Shown here piece by piece: positions 1 through 9,602 of a stretch of DNA of 64,000 bases; positions within the stretch are counted from its first letter, which is position 1; each line of letters opens with the position of its first letter. Origin of the DNA: Rhodobacteraceae bacterium HTCC2083 (lineage in GTDB: Bacteria; Pseudomonadota; Alphaproteobacteria; Rhodobacterales; Rhodobacteraceae). Below the pieces are notes generated by a model that was not told where the DNA came from, did not search any database, and saw only the letters and a program-made list of their open reading frames with translations. The position numbers were made by a program, and so were the translations under genes. The DNA is taken from positions 2,132,226-2,196,225 of the forward strand of contig DS995276.1 in the NCBI GenBank assembly GCA_000156115.1. Direction: 5' to 3'.

Positions 1-21
1 TTTTTACGAGCGCGGCCCAAC

Positions 22-1020
22 CTACCGACGAAGCCGCATTTTAGAGGCCGTCAGCCCGTATTCTTTTTTGATCGCCTCGTTCATTGAGCTGCTTGATCCA
101 AAGCCAGTAGCGATGGCGATTTCCATCATAGGCATTTGCGTGTCTTCCACCAACGCGCGCGCGCGCTTGGTGCGTAGCTGTTTGTAGAAACGGGCAGGTG
201 TCTGGTTGAAGATCTCTTTAAACATGCGCTCGAGATGGCGGGTAGAGACGCCGATGGTTTTGGCCAGCTCATAAATATTCAAAGGTAATTCGAGCGAGTC
301 TTCCATCGCTTTCACCGCGGACTTGACACGTGCATCTGATAGCGCAGGGAGTGCTGTAATATCGCGCGGTTGATCTGCATGCGGTGTGCGCACCATTGGC
401 AAGAGCAAACGATTGCTCAGCTCCGCAAGATCAGCGGTACTGAATTGCGATCCGATTAATGACAGGATCAGCTCCTCAGTCGCGCCTGTGCCTGCGGCTG
501 TGATCACGCCGCCGGATTTTTCCGACAGATTGGTGGTAAGGTTGGGATGATCGCCCGCTTCCATCAAGGACAGCACATCGCGCCAATGGGTCGTGACCTT
601 GCCCGTCGGGGACTTTGTGCGCTTGATGTAGGTGGTTGCTGCATCGGAGAGCAAAACGCAGGTGCGCGCGACGCGGGTCATTTGGCGCAAGCGGGGAAAC
701 CAGTCTGTGTCTGCACCGCTGAGGCCGCCCACAACGATCAAGGCGTCCGCCATTTCGTGGTCTTTCACTACGGGTTCGGCGCGGATAATCATGCCGCATA
801 GCCCTGTTAAAAGACCTGGAGTTTCTGACACGTAACGCCAATGAAAAACCGGACCGCCCAGCACCTCGTTGCCCATCCTGAGAGTGTTTACAATCGCGGC
901 GGCTTCGTATTCGGCAAACCCACGTCCGACGTATATTTCAAAGGTGTAAAGCGCGCCTCTGATAGATTCGCTGTGAGGCGTGTCACGCGCGTGTTTGGAT
1001 TTCATTTCAATACGCGACAC
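22..1020 (-). CDS. GlxA-family AraC-type transcriptional regulator
   Basis: 332-residue regulator with an N-terminal DJ-1/PfpI (glutamine-amidotransferase-like) domain at about residues 25-200 and a C-terminal double helix-turn-helix AraC domain at about 230-330. The TTHWRD and GGVITAAGTG stretches are typical of the GlxA family, and the C-terminal half has the usual AraC pattern ending in GFGSSSSMNEAIKK. The annotated start is GTG at 1020 with a weak GGTGGA upstream; ATG at 1005 is an alternative without a visible ribosome site. It lies 3' of the TRAP operon on the same strand, so it may be co-transcribed and may control that operon, but this is inference. The effector is unknown. Confidence 0.88.
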   Translation of the reverse strand: MSRIEMKSKHARDTPHSESIRGALYTFEIYVGRGFAEYEAAAIVNTLRMGNEVLGGPVFHWRYVSETPGLLTGLCGMIIRAEPVVKDHEMADALIVVGGLSGADTDWFPRLRQMTRVARTCVLLSDAATTYIKRTKSPTGKVTTHWRDVLSLMEAGDHPNLTTNLSEKSGGVITAAGTGATEELILSLIGSQFSTADLAELSNRLLLPMVRTPHADQPRDITALPALSDARVKSAVKAMEDSLELPLNIYELAKTIGVSTRHLERMFKEIFNQTPARFYKQLRTKRARALVEDTQMPMMEIAIATGFGSSSSMNEAIKKEYGLTASKMRLRR

Positions 1021-1040
1021 GATGGTTCCACCCTGGCCTC

Positions 1041-1057
1041 TGAAAGCTTAACTTTCA
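1041..1057. other. small inverted repeat upstream of the GlxA-type regulator gene
   Basis: TGAAAG and CTTTCA form a perfect 6-bp stem around a 5-nt loop in the short gap between dctM and the regulator gene. It could be a weak hairpin or an operator for autoregulation. There is no U-run, so it is not a clear terminator. Confidence 0.25.
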
Positions 1058-1091
1058 TGGAGCGAAATCGCGAAAGCGTCAAGAGAGAGCG

Positions 1092-2405
1092 CTACATCTG
1101 TGAGGGCAAGTAAAGAACCAAAGCAGGAAAGGCCAAAAGCAGGATGAGCCGGAGAATATCCACCATCCAGAACGGCGTGACCCCTTTGAAGATCGTGCCT
1201 GTCGACACATCGCCCACGACGCCCTTGAGCACGAAGACGTTCAATCCGACAGGGGGCGTGATCAGACTGATTTCAACGACAACAACGACGATAATACCGA
1301 ACCAGACGGGATCGAACCCGAGGCTGGTCACCAAGGGAAAGAAAATCGGTACGGTGAGCAAAAGCATCGACATGCTCTCGAAGATGCATCCCAAAACGAT
1401 GTAAATCACTAAGATTAGGCCCATCACAACCCACGGGCCAAGGTCAAGCGCGGTCACGAGGCCAAGCAATCCCTCTGGCAGGCCCGCCAGATTGACGAAG
1501 TTCGAAAAGATCCAAGCACCGATGAGAACCGCAAAGAGAGAGGCCGTTGTAAGCGTGGTTTCTTCTAGCACTTCGCGCATTGCGCGCCAGTTTAGACCAC
1601 CGCGTGCCAAGGCGATTAAAAAGGCCCCCGCAGCACCCATGCCTGCGGCTTCGGTCGGGGAGAACGCAAGATTAATCGGCCAGAAATCAAGCGCACCGTA
1701 AAGGTCGCCAATCACAAGTCCGAAAAGTAAAAGCACGGCCCACACTTGGCCCAGCGCGTGCACGCGTTCGCCCCATGTAGCGCGCGGTCCAGATGGGCCG
1801 GCGTCTGGATTGCGCGCGACTGTGATGCGCACGGCCACAAGATAGAGCAGGATGCCCAACATACCGGGAATGATGCCCGCGACGAATAATTTGCCAATCG
1901 AGGTTTCTGTTAGCAGGCCATAGATAACAAGGATCACAGACGGCGGGATGAGAATGCCAAGCGTGCCGCCTGCGGCGATGGATGCCGTCGAGAGACTATC
2001 CGCATAACCGTATTTACGCATCTCGGGCATAGCGACCTTTGACATGGTCGCCGCTGTCGCAAGTGAAGATCCGCAGATGGCAGCAAAACCACCGCAGGCA
2101 ACGATTGTTGCCATCGCAAGACCACCACGGAAATGACCGAGGAAAGAGTTGGAGACGTTATAAAGCTCTCGGCTGATCCCGCCTTTGTTAACGAAGAGGC
2201 CCATCAGAATGAAAAGTAGAATGACAGAAAGCCCGTAGTCCTGCGACGTGTCGATAAGGAGGCGCCCCACCATTGAAATTGCCGCGCGGTAACTGGTCTC
2301 GTGGGCAAGGCCGACCATGCCAACAAAACCCATCGCGAAGGCGATTGGGATGCGCAAAAGGACAAGGACGAAGACGGCTACAAAGCCGATGGCGGATTCA
2401 ACCAT
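1092..2405 (-). CDS. dctM: TRAP transporter large permease (DctM)
   Basis: 437-residue, highly hydrophobic protein of the DctM family, the ion-coupled transport subunit of tripartite ATP-independent periplasmic (TRAP) uptake systems in the inner membrane. About 11-12 membrane segments are visible, with family motifs such as CGGFAAICGSS near residue 105 and GGTLGILIPPS near 147. Length is normal for the family. The start overlaps the end of dctQ by 8 bases, showing translational coupling. The substrate is an organic acid or similar small solute and cannot be read from the permease. Confidence 0.95.
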   Translation of the reverse strand: MVESAIGFVAVFVLVLLRIPIAFAMGFVGMVGLAHETSYRAAISMVGRLLIDTSQDYGLSVILLFILMGLFVNKGGISRELYNVSNSFLGHFRGGLAMATIVACGGFAAICGSSLATAATMSKVAMPEMRKYGYADSLSTASIAAGGTLGILIPPSVILVIYGLLTETSIGKLFVAGIIPGMLGILLYLVAVRITVARNPDAGPSGPRATWGERVHALGQVWAVLLLFGLVIGDLYGALDFWPINLAFSPTEAAGMGAAGAFLIALARGGLNWRAMREVLEETTLTTASLFAVLIGAWIFSNFVNLAGLPEGLLGLVTALDLGPWVVMGLILVIYIVLGCIFESMSMLLLTVPIFFPLVTSLGFDPVWFGIIVVVVVEISLITPPVGLNVFVLKGVVGDVSTGTIFKGVTPFWMVDILRLILLLAFPALVLYLPSQM

Positions 2406-2904
2406 GATTGGGCCTCAGCTTGTCTGGTGCGAAAATGTGCAGCACTCCGCGCCCAATCAGGGCAACAGCGGTGATGTAGGTCATTATCGCAATAAAGTAG
2501 CTCACATAAAACGTCGGAATTTCAAGATACTCTGTGACATCGCCGTAGCCGCGCGCGCGTTCGGCCAGATCCACAACGCGGCCCGCAGGCCACCAAAGCA
2601 TCGCCGCACATCCAAGCGCGACCAAAGCATCGCGCCACCGCTCAAGATGAAAACGACGGAAGGGGCCATCGAGCAGATCAACAGCGATATGACCGCTACG
2701 TGCGGATAATACGGGGAGCGCGGCAAAGACGATTAAGGCTATGCCGATGCGGATCAATTCAGTCGCGGCCTCGATAGGCGCGTTGAAGATCGAACGCATC
2801 AAAACATCTGCGAAGGTAAGAACCATCAAAGCAAACAAGGCCACGGACGCCACAATCATCGGCACTTGCGAGAGCACTTTGAGAAGGCGAAGAACAGGCT
2901 GCAT
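2398..2904 (-). CDS. dctQ: TRAP transporter small permease (DctQ)
   Basis: 168-residue DctQ-type protein with four predicted membrane helices. It partners the large permease, which starts 8 bases inside the end of this gene. The family hallmark R-S-I-F-N after the first helix (VLMRSIFNAPIEAATEL) is present. It lies between dctP and dctM in the usual P-Q-M order. A hairpin in the gap upstream probably reduces its expression relative to dctP. Confidence 0.93.
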   Translation of the reverse strand: MQPVLRLLKVLSQVPMIVASVALFALMVLTFADVLMRSIFNAPIEAATELIRIGIALIVFAALPVLSARSGHIAVDLLDGPFRRFHLERWRDALVALGCAAMLWWPAGRVVDLAERARGYGDVTEYLEIPTFYVSYFIAIMTYITAVALIGRGVLHIFAPDKLRPNHG

Positions 2905-2929
2905 GAGTAGTCCTTGAACAAGAAAAGGT

Positions 2930-2965
2930 TACGTAAAACGGGCGCGCTTTTTTATCGGCGCACCC
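2930..2965 (-). terminator. hairpin between dctP and dctQ (attenuating terminator)
   Basis: On the minus strand GGGTGCGC and GCGCGCCC pair over 8 positions (one G-U) around a 10-nt A-rich loop and are followed by GTTTTAC. It lies just after the dctP stop and before dctQ. A partial terminator here would give more binding protein than permease, the usual need in binding-protein transporters. The short U-run makes termination uncertain; a 3' stabilising stem is the alternative. Confidence 0.5.
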
Positions 2966-2980
2966 ATGTTGGCCTAAAGA

Positions 2981-4000
2981 TTACATGCCGTACGCGGCGA
3001 TTTCTTTGACCATCATCTCGTAAGCGGCTTGACCGTCGACGCCTGCTTCCGTCAGCTCACCGATGATTTTTGCGCGCACTTTCTCTGCGATCGAAGCGAA
3101 GGCTGCCTGATCGTCTTCGCTGGCGGTGATAATTGTGTTGTCGCTCGCTTCCATGGTGGCTTTACGACCCGCTTCATCCGCTGTGTCCCAAACCGCGCCC
3201 ATCATGCGCGACGCTGCTTCGCCAAACACATTGCTCTCAAGGGATGTTTGCACTTCGGCTGGCAGGCTGTCGAACTTTTCTTGGCTCATGATCAAGGAGA
3301 AAGACCCGCGATACAAACCGCCCGGCATTTCATAGAGGTTTGGCGCAACTTCGGTCAGCTTGAAGCTGACACGCCCTTCAAGAGGCATTGCAACCGCATC
3401 CGCGGCACCACTATCGAGTGTCTCATAAACTTTTGGCGCGGGTACTTGAATACCCACGAGACCCAGTTCGGTACCAACATCCGCAGATACACCGCCCCCA
3501 AGGCGTGTCTTAAGGCCGTTAAGATCAGCCAGCTCCTTTACTTCTGTTGAAGAATGGATTTGACCCACGCCATGCGTGGTCAGCGCGATCACTTTCACGC
3601 CGCGATGCTCGTTGAGATCTTTCAACATCGCATCGTGAACCCGCCAATGCGCGACGGAGGATGCTTCCGCGTTACCTTCGTATCCGGGTATTTCAGCAAT
3701 CTTGGTCGAAACAAAACGACCGGGTGTGTAGCCGTGGAACAAAAACGCGATATCCGCAGCGCCATCAAGGATTAGATCCATTTGAGCGGGCGGGGAAGCG
3801 AGGCCGTTTTTGATTTCAGTCGTTACTTCGCCGTTCGTGGCCTCTGCCATCATCTCGCTGAGCTGTGTGAACATGCCCGTCACAACTGGGTGTGAGGGTG
3901 GCAACCAGTTGGAAATCGTAACTGTTTCTGCTGCGAACGCGCTTGTTGCTGCGGTTACAGCCAGCGCGGTGGACGCTAGAAAATTGGTGAGCTTACTCAT
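2981..4000 (-). CDS. dctP: TRAP transporter substrate-binding protein (DctP)
   Basis: 339-residue periplasmic solute receptor of the DctP family. It starts with a clear Sec signal peptide (MSKLTNFLASTALAVTAATS, cleavage near AFA/AE) followed by VTISNWLPPSHPV, typical of mature DctP. I chose the ATG at 4000 rather than the longer open frame to 4141 because GGGAGA lies about 7 bases upstream and the signal peptide begins there. The canonical arginine region (GLKTRLGGG near residue 190) is present. First gene of a dctPQM operon. Substrate unknown. Confidence 0.93.
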   Translation of the reverse strand: MSKLTNFLASTALAVTAATSAFAAETVTISNWLPPSHPVVTGMFTQLSEMMAEATNGEVTTEIKNGLASPPAQMDLILDGAADIAFLFHGYTPGRFVSTKIAEIPGYEGNAEASSVAHWRVHDAMLKDLNEHRGVKVIALTTHGVGQIHSSTEVKELADLNGLKTRLGGGVSADVGTELGLVGIQVPAPKVYETLDSGAADAVAMPLEGRVSFKLTEVAPNLYEMPGGLYRGSFSLIMSQEKFDSLPAEVQTSLESNVFGEAASRMMGAVWDTADEAGRKATMEASDNTIITASEDDQAAFASIAEKVRAKIIGELTEAGVDGQAAYEMMVKEIAAYGM

Positions 4001-4026
4001 GTGTTTTTCTCCCATTGTCGTTAAAT

Positions 4027-4041
4027 GACCATTGTCTGGTC
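4027..4041. promoter_or_regulatory. inverted repeat upstream of dctP (possible operator)
   Basis: GACCA-TTGTC-TGGTC is a perfect 5-bp inverted repeat 27 bases upstream of the dctP start. GntR-type regulators often bind sites with GGTC/GACC half-sites in such a position. The assignment is inference from position and symmetry only. Confidence 0.35.
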
Positions 4042-4126
4042 TATTTTGATGACGTGAACGCTGGGGGCATAATCGGCCTCTTTCAAACAATTTATTATCG
4101 TCTAGCAATCCAAGCGTACGCAATTT

Positions 4127-4140
4127 TGTATGAATATACA
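4127..4140. promoter_or_regulatory. TGTAT-N4-ATACA inverted repeat in the dctP-glpD divergent region
   Basis: Perfect 5-bp arms around GAAT in the AT-rich middle of the region between divergent dctP and glpD. A similar GTATAC-centred site lies upstream of the molybdenum hydroxylase operon (24658-24669). It could be an operator for either neighbour. The rest of the 4001-4269 gap shows no gene. Confidence 0.35.
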
Positions 4141-4269
4141 TATTTCAAGTCAGGCAATGGGTCCGAGCCATTTGTAACGTTTTGGATTAGCGAAACCTGT
4201 GTAGTGGTGATGACGAACTGATTGCGCTAAACCGACCCAATCTTCCGACTCGTCTATTGAGGTACCCAT

Positions 4270-5820
4270 ATGACCGTGGAAACAGATTTTGACCTGCTTA
4301 TTATTGGTGGAGGCATCAATGGTTGTGGCATTGCGCGTGATGCGGCGGGTCGAGGATTGCGTGTCGGACTGGCGGAAATGAATGATCTTGCGTCTGCCAC
4401 CTCCAGCGCGTCGACAAAGCTGTTTCATGGCGGACTGCGCTATTTGGAGTATTTCGAGATCCGGTTGGTGCGCGAAGCCTTGGTCGAGCGCGAAACGCTC
4501 TTGCGCGCGATGCCGCATATTTCTTGGCCCATGCGATTTGTATTGCCTTATCACAAAGACATGCGTTTTGAGAGTGCGACGCCAACCTCCAAGCTTCTCA
4601 GCTTTTTCATGCCTTGGATGAAAGGGCGCCGCCCATTGTGGCTGATCCGCTTTGGTCTGTTCCTTTATGACACGTTGGGTGGGCGAAAGATCCTGCCTGC
4701 GACCTCGACTGTTGATTTGCGCACCGGTGCCGAGGGTGCACCGCTACAGAAACGGTTTGCGAAAGCCTATGAATACTCGGACTGCTGGGTTGAGGATTCC
4801 CGCCTAGTGGTTCTGAACGCCCGCGATGCAGAGGCGCTGGGCGCTAAGATAATGGTGCGCACGAAAGTGATCGACGCGGTGCGCAGCGATGACCATTGGA
4901 CCGTAACGCTAGAAGACAACGACGGCCTGCGCGATGTGAGCGCGAAGATGATCGTGAACGCCGCTGGGCCTTGGGTTGGCGACGTCTTGAACGGCACGCT
5001 TGGCTTGAATAGCCGCGAAGGTGTGCGGTTGGTGCGAGGTTCGCATATCGTGGTGCCCAAGTTGTATGACCATGACAAATGCTACTTTTTCCAAGGCGAG
5101 GATGGCCGCATTATTTTCGCGATTCCATACGAGGATGATTTTACCCTGATCGGCACGACAGATGCGGATCATAACGACCTATCAGAGGTGCCGACCTGCA
5201 CTCCAGAAGAGCAGGACTACCTGTGCGCGTTTGCATCGAAATACTTTGAAACGCCTGTGACGCGGGATCAAATCGTGTGGACGTATTCTGGGGTGCGTCC
5301 GCTTTATGATGATGGGGCTGAAAACGCTTCTGCTTTGACACGTGATTATACGTTGAAGCTTGATACTAATGCGGCCCCTTTACTCAATATTTTTGGGGGT
5401 AAGATTACGACGTATCGCCGCTTGGCAGAAAGCGCCTTGGCGAAGATCGGCACGCAGTTTGACGGGCTAAGTGGCGATTGGACTGCGGGTGTTGCGATGC
5501 CCGGCGGGGACTTTAAGGTGGATGGCGTCGCGCCGATGATCGCAGATTTGCAGCGTGAATATACGTTTCTTACCGCGCGCTGGGCGCAGCGTTTGGTGCG
5601 GGCTTACGGCACAGACGCACGGATCATTCTGGGCGAGGCAAAGGGTGTCAGCGATCTGGGTGAGGACTTTGGCGCGACACTGACCGCTGCGGAACTCACA
5701 TGGCTGAAAACCCATGAATTTGCACGCAGCGCAGAGGATGTAATCTGGCGTCGTAGCAAGCTCGGCCTGCGTCTGTGTGACGATCAAATAGCGAAGATCG
5801 ATAGCTTTATGCGCAGCTAA
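4270..5820 (+). CDS. glpD: glycerol-3-phosphate dehydrogenase (FAD-dependent)
   Basis: 516-residue GlpD. It oxidises sn-glycerol 3-phosphate to dihydroxyacetone phosphate at the inner membrane and passes electrons to quinone. The N-terminal FAD-binding fingerprint LLIIGGGINGCGIARDA is at residues 9-25, followed by the family sequence TSSASTKLFHGGLRYLE. Length matches the family. GAGG lies 8 bases before the ATG. The stop overlaps the stop of the convergent transporter gene by two bases. No glp transport or kinase genes are adjacent. Confidence 0.95.
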   Translation: MTVETDFDLLIIGGGINGCGIARDAAGRGLRVGLAEMNDLASATSSASTKLFHGGLRYLEYFEIRLVREALVERETLLRAMPHISWPMRFVLPYHKDMRFESATPTSKLLSFFMPWMKGRRPLWLIRFGLFLYDTLGGRKILPATSTVDLRTGAEGAPLQKRFAKAYEYSDCWVEDSRLVVLNARDAEALGAKIMVRTKVIDAVRSDDHWTVTLEDNDGLRDVSAKMIVNAAGPWVGDVLNGTLGLNSREGVRLVRGSHIVVPKLYDHDKCYFFQGEDGRIIFAIPYEDDFTLIGTTDADHNDLSEVPTCTPEEQDYLCAFASKYFETPVTRDQIVWTYSGVRPLYDDGAENASALTRDYTLKLDTNAAPLLNIFGGKITTYRRLAESALAKIGTQFDGLSGDWTAGVAMPGGDFKVDGVAPMIADLQREYTFLTARWAQRLVRAYGTDARIILGEAKGVSDLGEDFGATLTAAELTWLKTHEFARSAEDVIWRRSKLGLRLCDDQIAKIDSFMRS

Positions 5821-6788
5821 CGGCGCATGTTGGTTGGGCGTGTGATACGTTTTGCCAACATGCGTTCGCGCAAAAAGACGAACAGTCCTGCGCCCATAAT
5901 CAAAACAATTCCAAGGGTGACAGCCAAATCCGGCAATTCCCCGAAGATGGCAAAGCCCCAAAGCACTGCAAGGGGAAGGCCGATGTATTCAAAAGGTGCG
6001 ACTGTTGCCGCGCTGCTGACTCGGTAGGCTTGGCCCAAGCAGTAACCGACGACAGCGGACAGAAATCCAAGCCCCAGCATGTAGGGCCAGTCCCCCGCCA
6101 GCGGCCATTGCCACGCACGCAGCAAAAAGATCACCGCGCCATTTTCTGCATCTACCGCATATCGCCCGTCACTGGCGACCATATAAAACCCGAGGGACAC
6201 GAAGATGAACGTCACTTGTATATAGATCGCGAGGGCCGAGGCTTTGCTGCTGACGCCTAGTTTGCGGGTCATGACTTGGTTGATCGCATAGGTCAGCGCG
6301 GCAACGATCGGCAATAACAGAACGATACGGTTTACATCTGTATCTGCTACGCTTTGCCACGGTCTTTGCATGATCAAAACTCCGATAAAGCCGACTAAGA
6401 CGGCCGACAATCGCATGGGGCCGACCTTTTCGCCTAAGACTGGGATGGACAAGAGCGTAATCATCAAAGGCGCTGCGAAGAAGAGTGCAGTTGTTTCCGC
6501 CAAGGGCAGCACCGCAATCGCAGCAAAAAACGACATGTTTGATATCACGACCATAAGTGCGCGCAACAGATGCAATCCCGGTGTCGAAGTTTTCAAAAGT
6601 CCCCAGCCGCCTTCCAGTTGCAGCAAGAAGATCGAGAATATCAAACCGATGGAGGAACGCGTAAACACCAGTTGGTGCAACGGATATCCGCCTGATAGCT
6701 GCTTGATCAGCACATCATTTATGGAGATTGCGATCATCCCAATCAGAATGAAAAGGATGCCGATTGTAGAGGTGTCGCGTGTTTCCAT
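5817..6788 (-). CDS. EamA/DMT-family transporter
   Basis: 323-residue inner-membrane protein of the drug/metabolite transporter superfamily with ten hydrophobic segments arranged as two EamA repeats (about residues 10-140 and 155-290). I chose the start [10 protein letters not shown] at 6788 rather than the open frame to 6890, because the extra N-terminus is arginine-rich, lacks a membrane segment, and would run into the region upstream of the divergent ABC gene. Convergent with glpD, stops overlapping. The exported substrate is unknown; many relatives export amino acids or metabolites. Confidence 0.88.
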   Translation of the reverse strand: METRDTSTIGILFILIGMIAISINDVLIKQLSGGYPLHQLVFTRSSIGLIFSIFLLQLEGGWGLLKTSTPGLHLLRALMVVISNMSFFAAIAVLPLAETTALFFAAPLMITLLSIPVLGEKVGPMRLSAVLVGFIGVLIMQRPWQSVADTDVNRIVLLLPIVAALTYAINQVMTRKLGVSSKASALAIYIQVTFIFVSLGFYMVASDGRYAVDAENGAVIFLLRAWQWPLAGDWPYMLGLGFLSAVVGYCLGQAYRVSSAATVAPFEYIGLPLAVLWGFAIFGELPDLAVTLGIVLIMGAGLFVFLRERMLAKRITRPTNMRR

Positions 6789-6880
6789 ACTTGAGCGGTA
6801 TAGGCATCGCAGCATCAATGCCAGCCTGTTTGCGACTGCTGCACGAAGCATATAGGCAGTGCGTAACAACGGGGACGGCA

Positions 6881-7810
6881 ATGGCAGCAATTTTAAGTGT
6901 GCGCGATTTGGTCAAACGATACGACGGTGGCTTTGAAGCCCTCAGTGGTGTGACCTTGGACATTGAAAAGGGCGAAATCCTAGCCTTGCTTGGCCCCAAT
7001 GGCGCAGGGAAAACCACCCTGATTTCAACGATTTGTGGAATCACCGAAGGCACCAGTGGGTCCGTTACGGTCGGCGGCCATGACATTGTGAATGGCTATC
7101 GCGACTCGCGTCGTATGATCGGTTTGGTGCCACAAGAAATCAATCTTGAGCCGTTTGAGCGTGTGATTAACACAGTTCGCTTTTCACGCGGGCTGTTTGG
7201 AAAGCCGAAAAATGATGCATATCTGGAAAAGGTACTGCGTGAACTCTCCTTGTGGGACAAAAAAGACAGCCGCATCATGGAATTGTCAGGCGGTATGAAA
7301 CGCCGTGTGTTGATTGCAAAAGCGCTGAGCCACGAGCCGGAGGTGCTTTTTCTGGACGAACCGACCGCTGGCGTGGACGTTGAATTGCGCAAAGATATGT
7401 GGAAGATCGTGGCGGGTCTTAAGGCCAGCGGCACAACGATTATTCTGACCACCCACTACATTGAGGAAGCCGAAGCCATCGCGGATCGCATAGGTGTGAT
7501 CGCCAAGGGCGAGCTGCTCTTGGTTGAAGAAAAGCAGGCCTTGCTGACGCGGATGGGGCAAAAGCAACTGCAGATTGATTTGACGACAGCGATTGAAGCA
7601 GTTCCAGACGCACTGGCCGCATATAAACTGGAGCTGGTGGATACAGGGCGCGCGCTCTTGTATTCCTATGACACGCGAGGTGAACGTACCGGCATCACAA
7701 GCCTTTTGGCCGATCTTGCAAGTGCTGGCCTCACCATGCGTGATTTGCAAACCAAACAATCCAGTCTCGAAGATATTTTCGTGGGATTGGTTGCGGGGGA
7801 CGCAGCATGA
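6881..7810 (+). CDS. ABC-2 exporter ATP-binding protein
   Basis: 309-residue ABC ATPase. Walker [10 protein letters not shown] lies at residues 38-46, the signature LSGGMKRR and Walker [13 protein letters not shown] follow, and a C-terminal domain of about 90 residues fits the YadG/CcmA/NodI-like exporter ATPases. The start ATG at 6881 was preferred over an in-frame upstream Met because homology begins at [14 protein letters not shown] and GGGGA precedes it. It overlaps its permease by 4 bases (ATGA), so the two form one exporter. Substrate unknown. Confidence 0.93.
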   Translation: MAAILSVRDLVKRYDGGFEALSGVTLDIEKGEILALLGPNGAGKTTLISTICGITEGTSGSVTVGGHDIVNGYRDSRRMIGLVPQEINLEPFERVINTVRFSRGLFGKPKNDAYLEKVLRELSLWDKKDSRIMELSGGMKRRVLIAKALSHEPEVLFLDEPTAGVDVELRKDMWKIVAGLKASGTTIILTTHYIEEAEAIADRIGVIAKGELLLVEEKQALLTRMGQKQLQIDLTTAIEAVPDALAAYKLELVDTGRALLYSYDTRGERTGITSLLADLASAGLTMRDLQTKQSSLEDIFVGLVAGDAA

Positions 7811-8568
7811 ATTGGCAAGCTGTTCGATCCATTTATGTCTTTGAAATGGCCCGCTTCTTTCGCACTTTGATGCAAAGCTTCATTTCTCCGGTGATCTCCA
7901 CCTCGCTTTACTTTGTGGTTTTTGGAGCCGCGATTGGCAGCCGCATCGATCAAGTTGACGGCGTTAGCTATGGCGCGTTCATCGTGCCGGGACTGATTAT
8001 GTTAAGCGTGATGACCCAAGCGATTTCCAACGCCTCTTTTGGTATCTATTTCCCGAAATTCATCGGTACGATCTACGAATTACTGTCCGCCCCCGTGAAT
8101 TTTCTTGAGATTGTGATCGGCTATGTAGGCGCGGCCGCAACTAAAGCGCTGTTCATCGGGGTGGTGATCCTTGCAACCTCCGCCTTGTTCGTGGATCTGC
8201 AAATCCAGTACCCGTTCGCGATGATCGCCTTCATGTTGCTGACCTGTGTGAGTTTTGCGCTGTTCGGCTTTATCATAGGCATTTGGGCGCAGAATTTTGA
8301 GCAATTACAGCTTATTCCATTGCTGATTGTCACGCCTTTGGTCTTTCTTGGCGGATCGTTTTACTCGATTTCCATGCTGCCGCCCATCTGGCAAACGATC
8401 ACTTTGTTCAATCCCGTTGTCTATCTGATCTCGGGTTTCCGCTGGGCGTTTTTCGGCATGGCGGATGTACCAATCGGCCTGAGTTTACTGGCAATCGCGG
8501 GCTTCACGGCGCTCTGCTTGATCGCGGTTTGGAGGATATTCAAGACTGGTTGGCGGATCCGTAAGTGA
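7807..8568 (+). CDS. ABC-2 type exporter permease
   Basis: 253-residue integral membrane protein with six hydrophobic segments of the ABC-2 (YadH/NodJ-like) family. The region [16 protein letters not shown] near residue 170 is the conserved motif of this family. It pairs with the ATPase encoded immediately upstream, overlapping it by 4 bases. The protein would form a homodimeric channel in the inner membrane. No substrate can be inferred from neighbours. Confidence 0.92.
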   Translation: MNWQAVRSIYVFEMARFFRTLMQSFISPVISTSLYFVVFGAAIGSRIDQVDGVSYGAFIVPGLIMLSVMTQAISNASFGIYFPKFIGTIYELLSAPVNFLEIVIGYVGAAATKALFIGVVILATSALFVDLQIQYPFAMIAFMLLTCVSFALFGFIIGIWAQNFEQLQLIPLLIVTPLVFLGGSFYSISMLPPIWQTITLFNPVVYLISGFRWAFFGMADVPIGLSLLAIAGFTALCLIAVWRIFKTGWRIRK

Positions 8569-8632
8569 GACAGTTCGCAATATATCGAATGCGCGTCTTG
8601 TTTCGCGCCAATGGGCAATCTACATCGGACAG

Positions 8633-9430
8633 ATGAAACGCTTTATTCCCTTCATGAAGTCCGAACCTGTGGTTGCTGTTGTGCGCTTGTCTGGTGCCAT
8701 CGGTATGAGCGGGCGCGGCGCGCTCAATGATCAATCTCTCGCGCCGGTGCTTGACAAAGCGTTCACGCGCGGCAAACCCGATGCGGTCGCTTTACAGATC
8801 AACTCCCCCGGTGGCAGTCCTGTTCAAAGTTCTCTGATCGGGGCGAGGATCCGACGCTTAGCGGATGAAAACGAAATTCCCGTTATCGCCTTTGTCGAGG
8901 ACGTTGCGGCCTCCGGTGGTTATTGGCTTGCGGCGGCGGCGGACGAAATTTATGCGGACGAAAGTTCGGTTCTGGGGTCCATTGGCGTGATCTCTGCAGG
9001 TTTTGGCGCGCATGTCTTTCTGGCCAAACAGGGCATCGAGCGACGAGTGTACACCGCGGGCAAATCCAAATCCATGATGGACCCGTTCACGCCTGAAACA
9101 GAAGAAGATGTGGCGCGTGTTAAAGGAATGCTCGAGCAAATTCACACCAATTTCATTCGATACGTGCAAAAACGCCGTGGAGAAAAGCTCGACAAGGGCA
9201 GTGAATTGTTCACCGGCGATATCTGGATTGGCGACGTGGCGAAAGATGTGGGCCTGATAGACGGAATCGCGCATTTGGTGCCCGCGATGAAAGCGCGTTT
9301 TGGTGATAAAGTGACCTTCAAGCGTTACGGGCCGAAACGTGGATTTATGAGCCGGATAGGCGCGCAAATCGCCACCGATGCTTTGGGTGGTATCGAAGAA
9401 CGCGCTGAATTTGCGCGGTTTGGTCTTTGA
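8633..9430 (+). CDS. S49-family peptidase (SppA-like)
   Basis: 265-residue serine peptidase of the SppA (signal peptide peptidase)/SohB group. Nucleophile Ser94 sits in VAASGGYWLA, and the general-base lysine is most likely Lys146 in AGKSKSMMDP, a 52-residue spacing like that of Bacillus SppA. LQINSPGGSP at 55-63 is the family's substrate-groove motif. No N-terminal membrane helix is obvious in this short form, so it may act at the inner face of the membrane. It is followed within two bases by a small zinc-ribbon-like protein gene. Confidence 0.92.
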   Translation: MKRFIPFMKSEPVVAVVRLSGAIGMSGRGALNDQSLAPVLDKAFTRGKPDAVALQINSPGGSPVQSSLIGARIRRLADENEIPVIAFVEDVAASGGYWLAAAADEIYADESSVLGSIGVISAGFGAHVFLAKQGIERRVYTAGKSKSMMDPFTPETEEDVARVKGMLEQIHTNFIRYVQKRRGEKLDKGSELFTGDIWIGDVAKDVGLIDGIAHLVPAMKARFGDKVTFKRYGPKRGFMSRIGAQIATDALGGIEERAEFARFGL

Positions 9431-9431
9431 C

Positions 9432-9599
9432 GTGATATTCAAGATCGTCACATTTTTTCTTGTGGGCATGGGCGTGTTGGCCATGTTTGGGAAGTTTACC
9501 TTCCCCGGGCAAAAACAATTGCAGAACGCTAAGTGCAAAAAGTGTGGTCGTTTCAAAATCGGACGCGGACCTTGTGCGTGTGGCAAGGGTAGGGGCTAA
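9432..9599 (+). CDS. small membrane protein with C-terminal zinc-ribbon-like motif
   Basis: 55-residue protein starting at GTG 9432, directly after the S49 peptidase stop. It has one membrane helix (IFKIVTFFLVGMGVLAMFG) and a cytoplasmic tail with CKKCGRFKIGRGPCACG, that is CxxC-x8-CxC, which may bind zinc. No function is known to me. Position between the peptidase and the antiporter, with gaps of 1 and 3 bases, indicates co-transcription. The small size and possible upstream start (in-frame Met at 9378 inside the peptidase gene) leave the exact N-terminus uncertain. Confidence 0.65.
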   Translation: MIFKIVTFFLVGMGVLAMFGKFTFPGQKQLQNAKCKKCGRFKIGRGPCACGKGRG

Positions 9600-9602
9600 C
9601 AC

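Noticed and set aside
4001-4141. Longer dctP start at 4141
   Set aside because: The extra N-terminus precedes a clear signal peptide with its own ribosome site at 4000.
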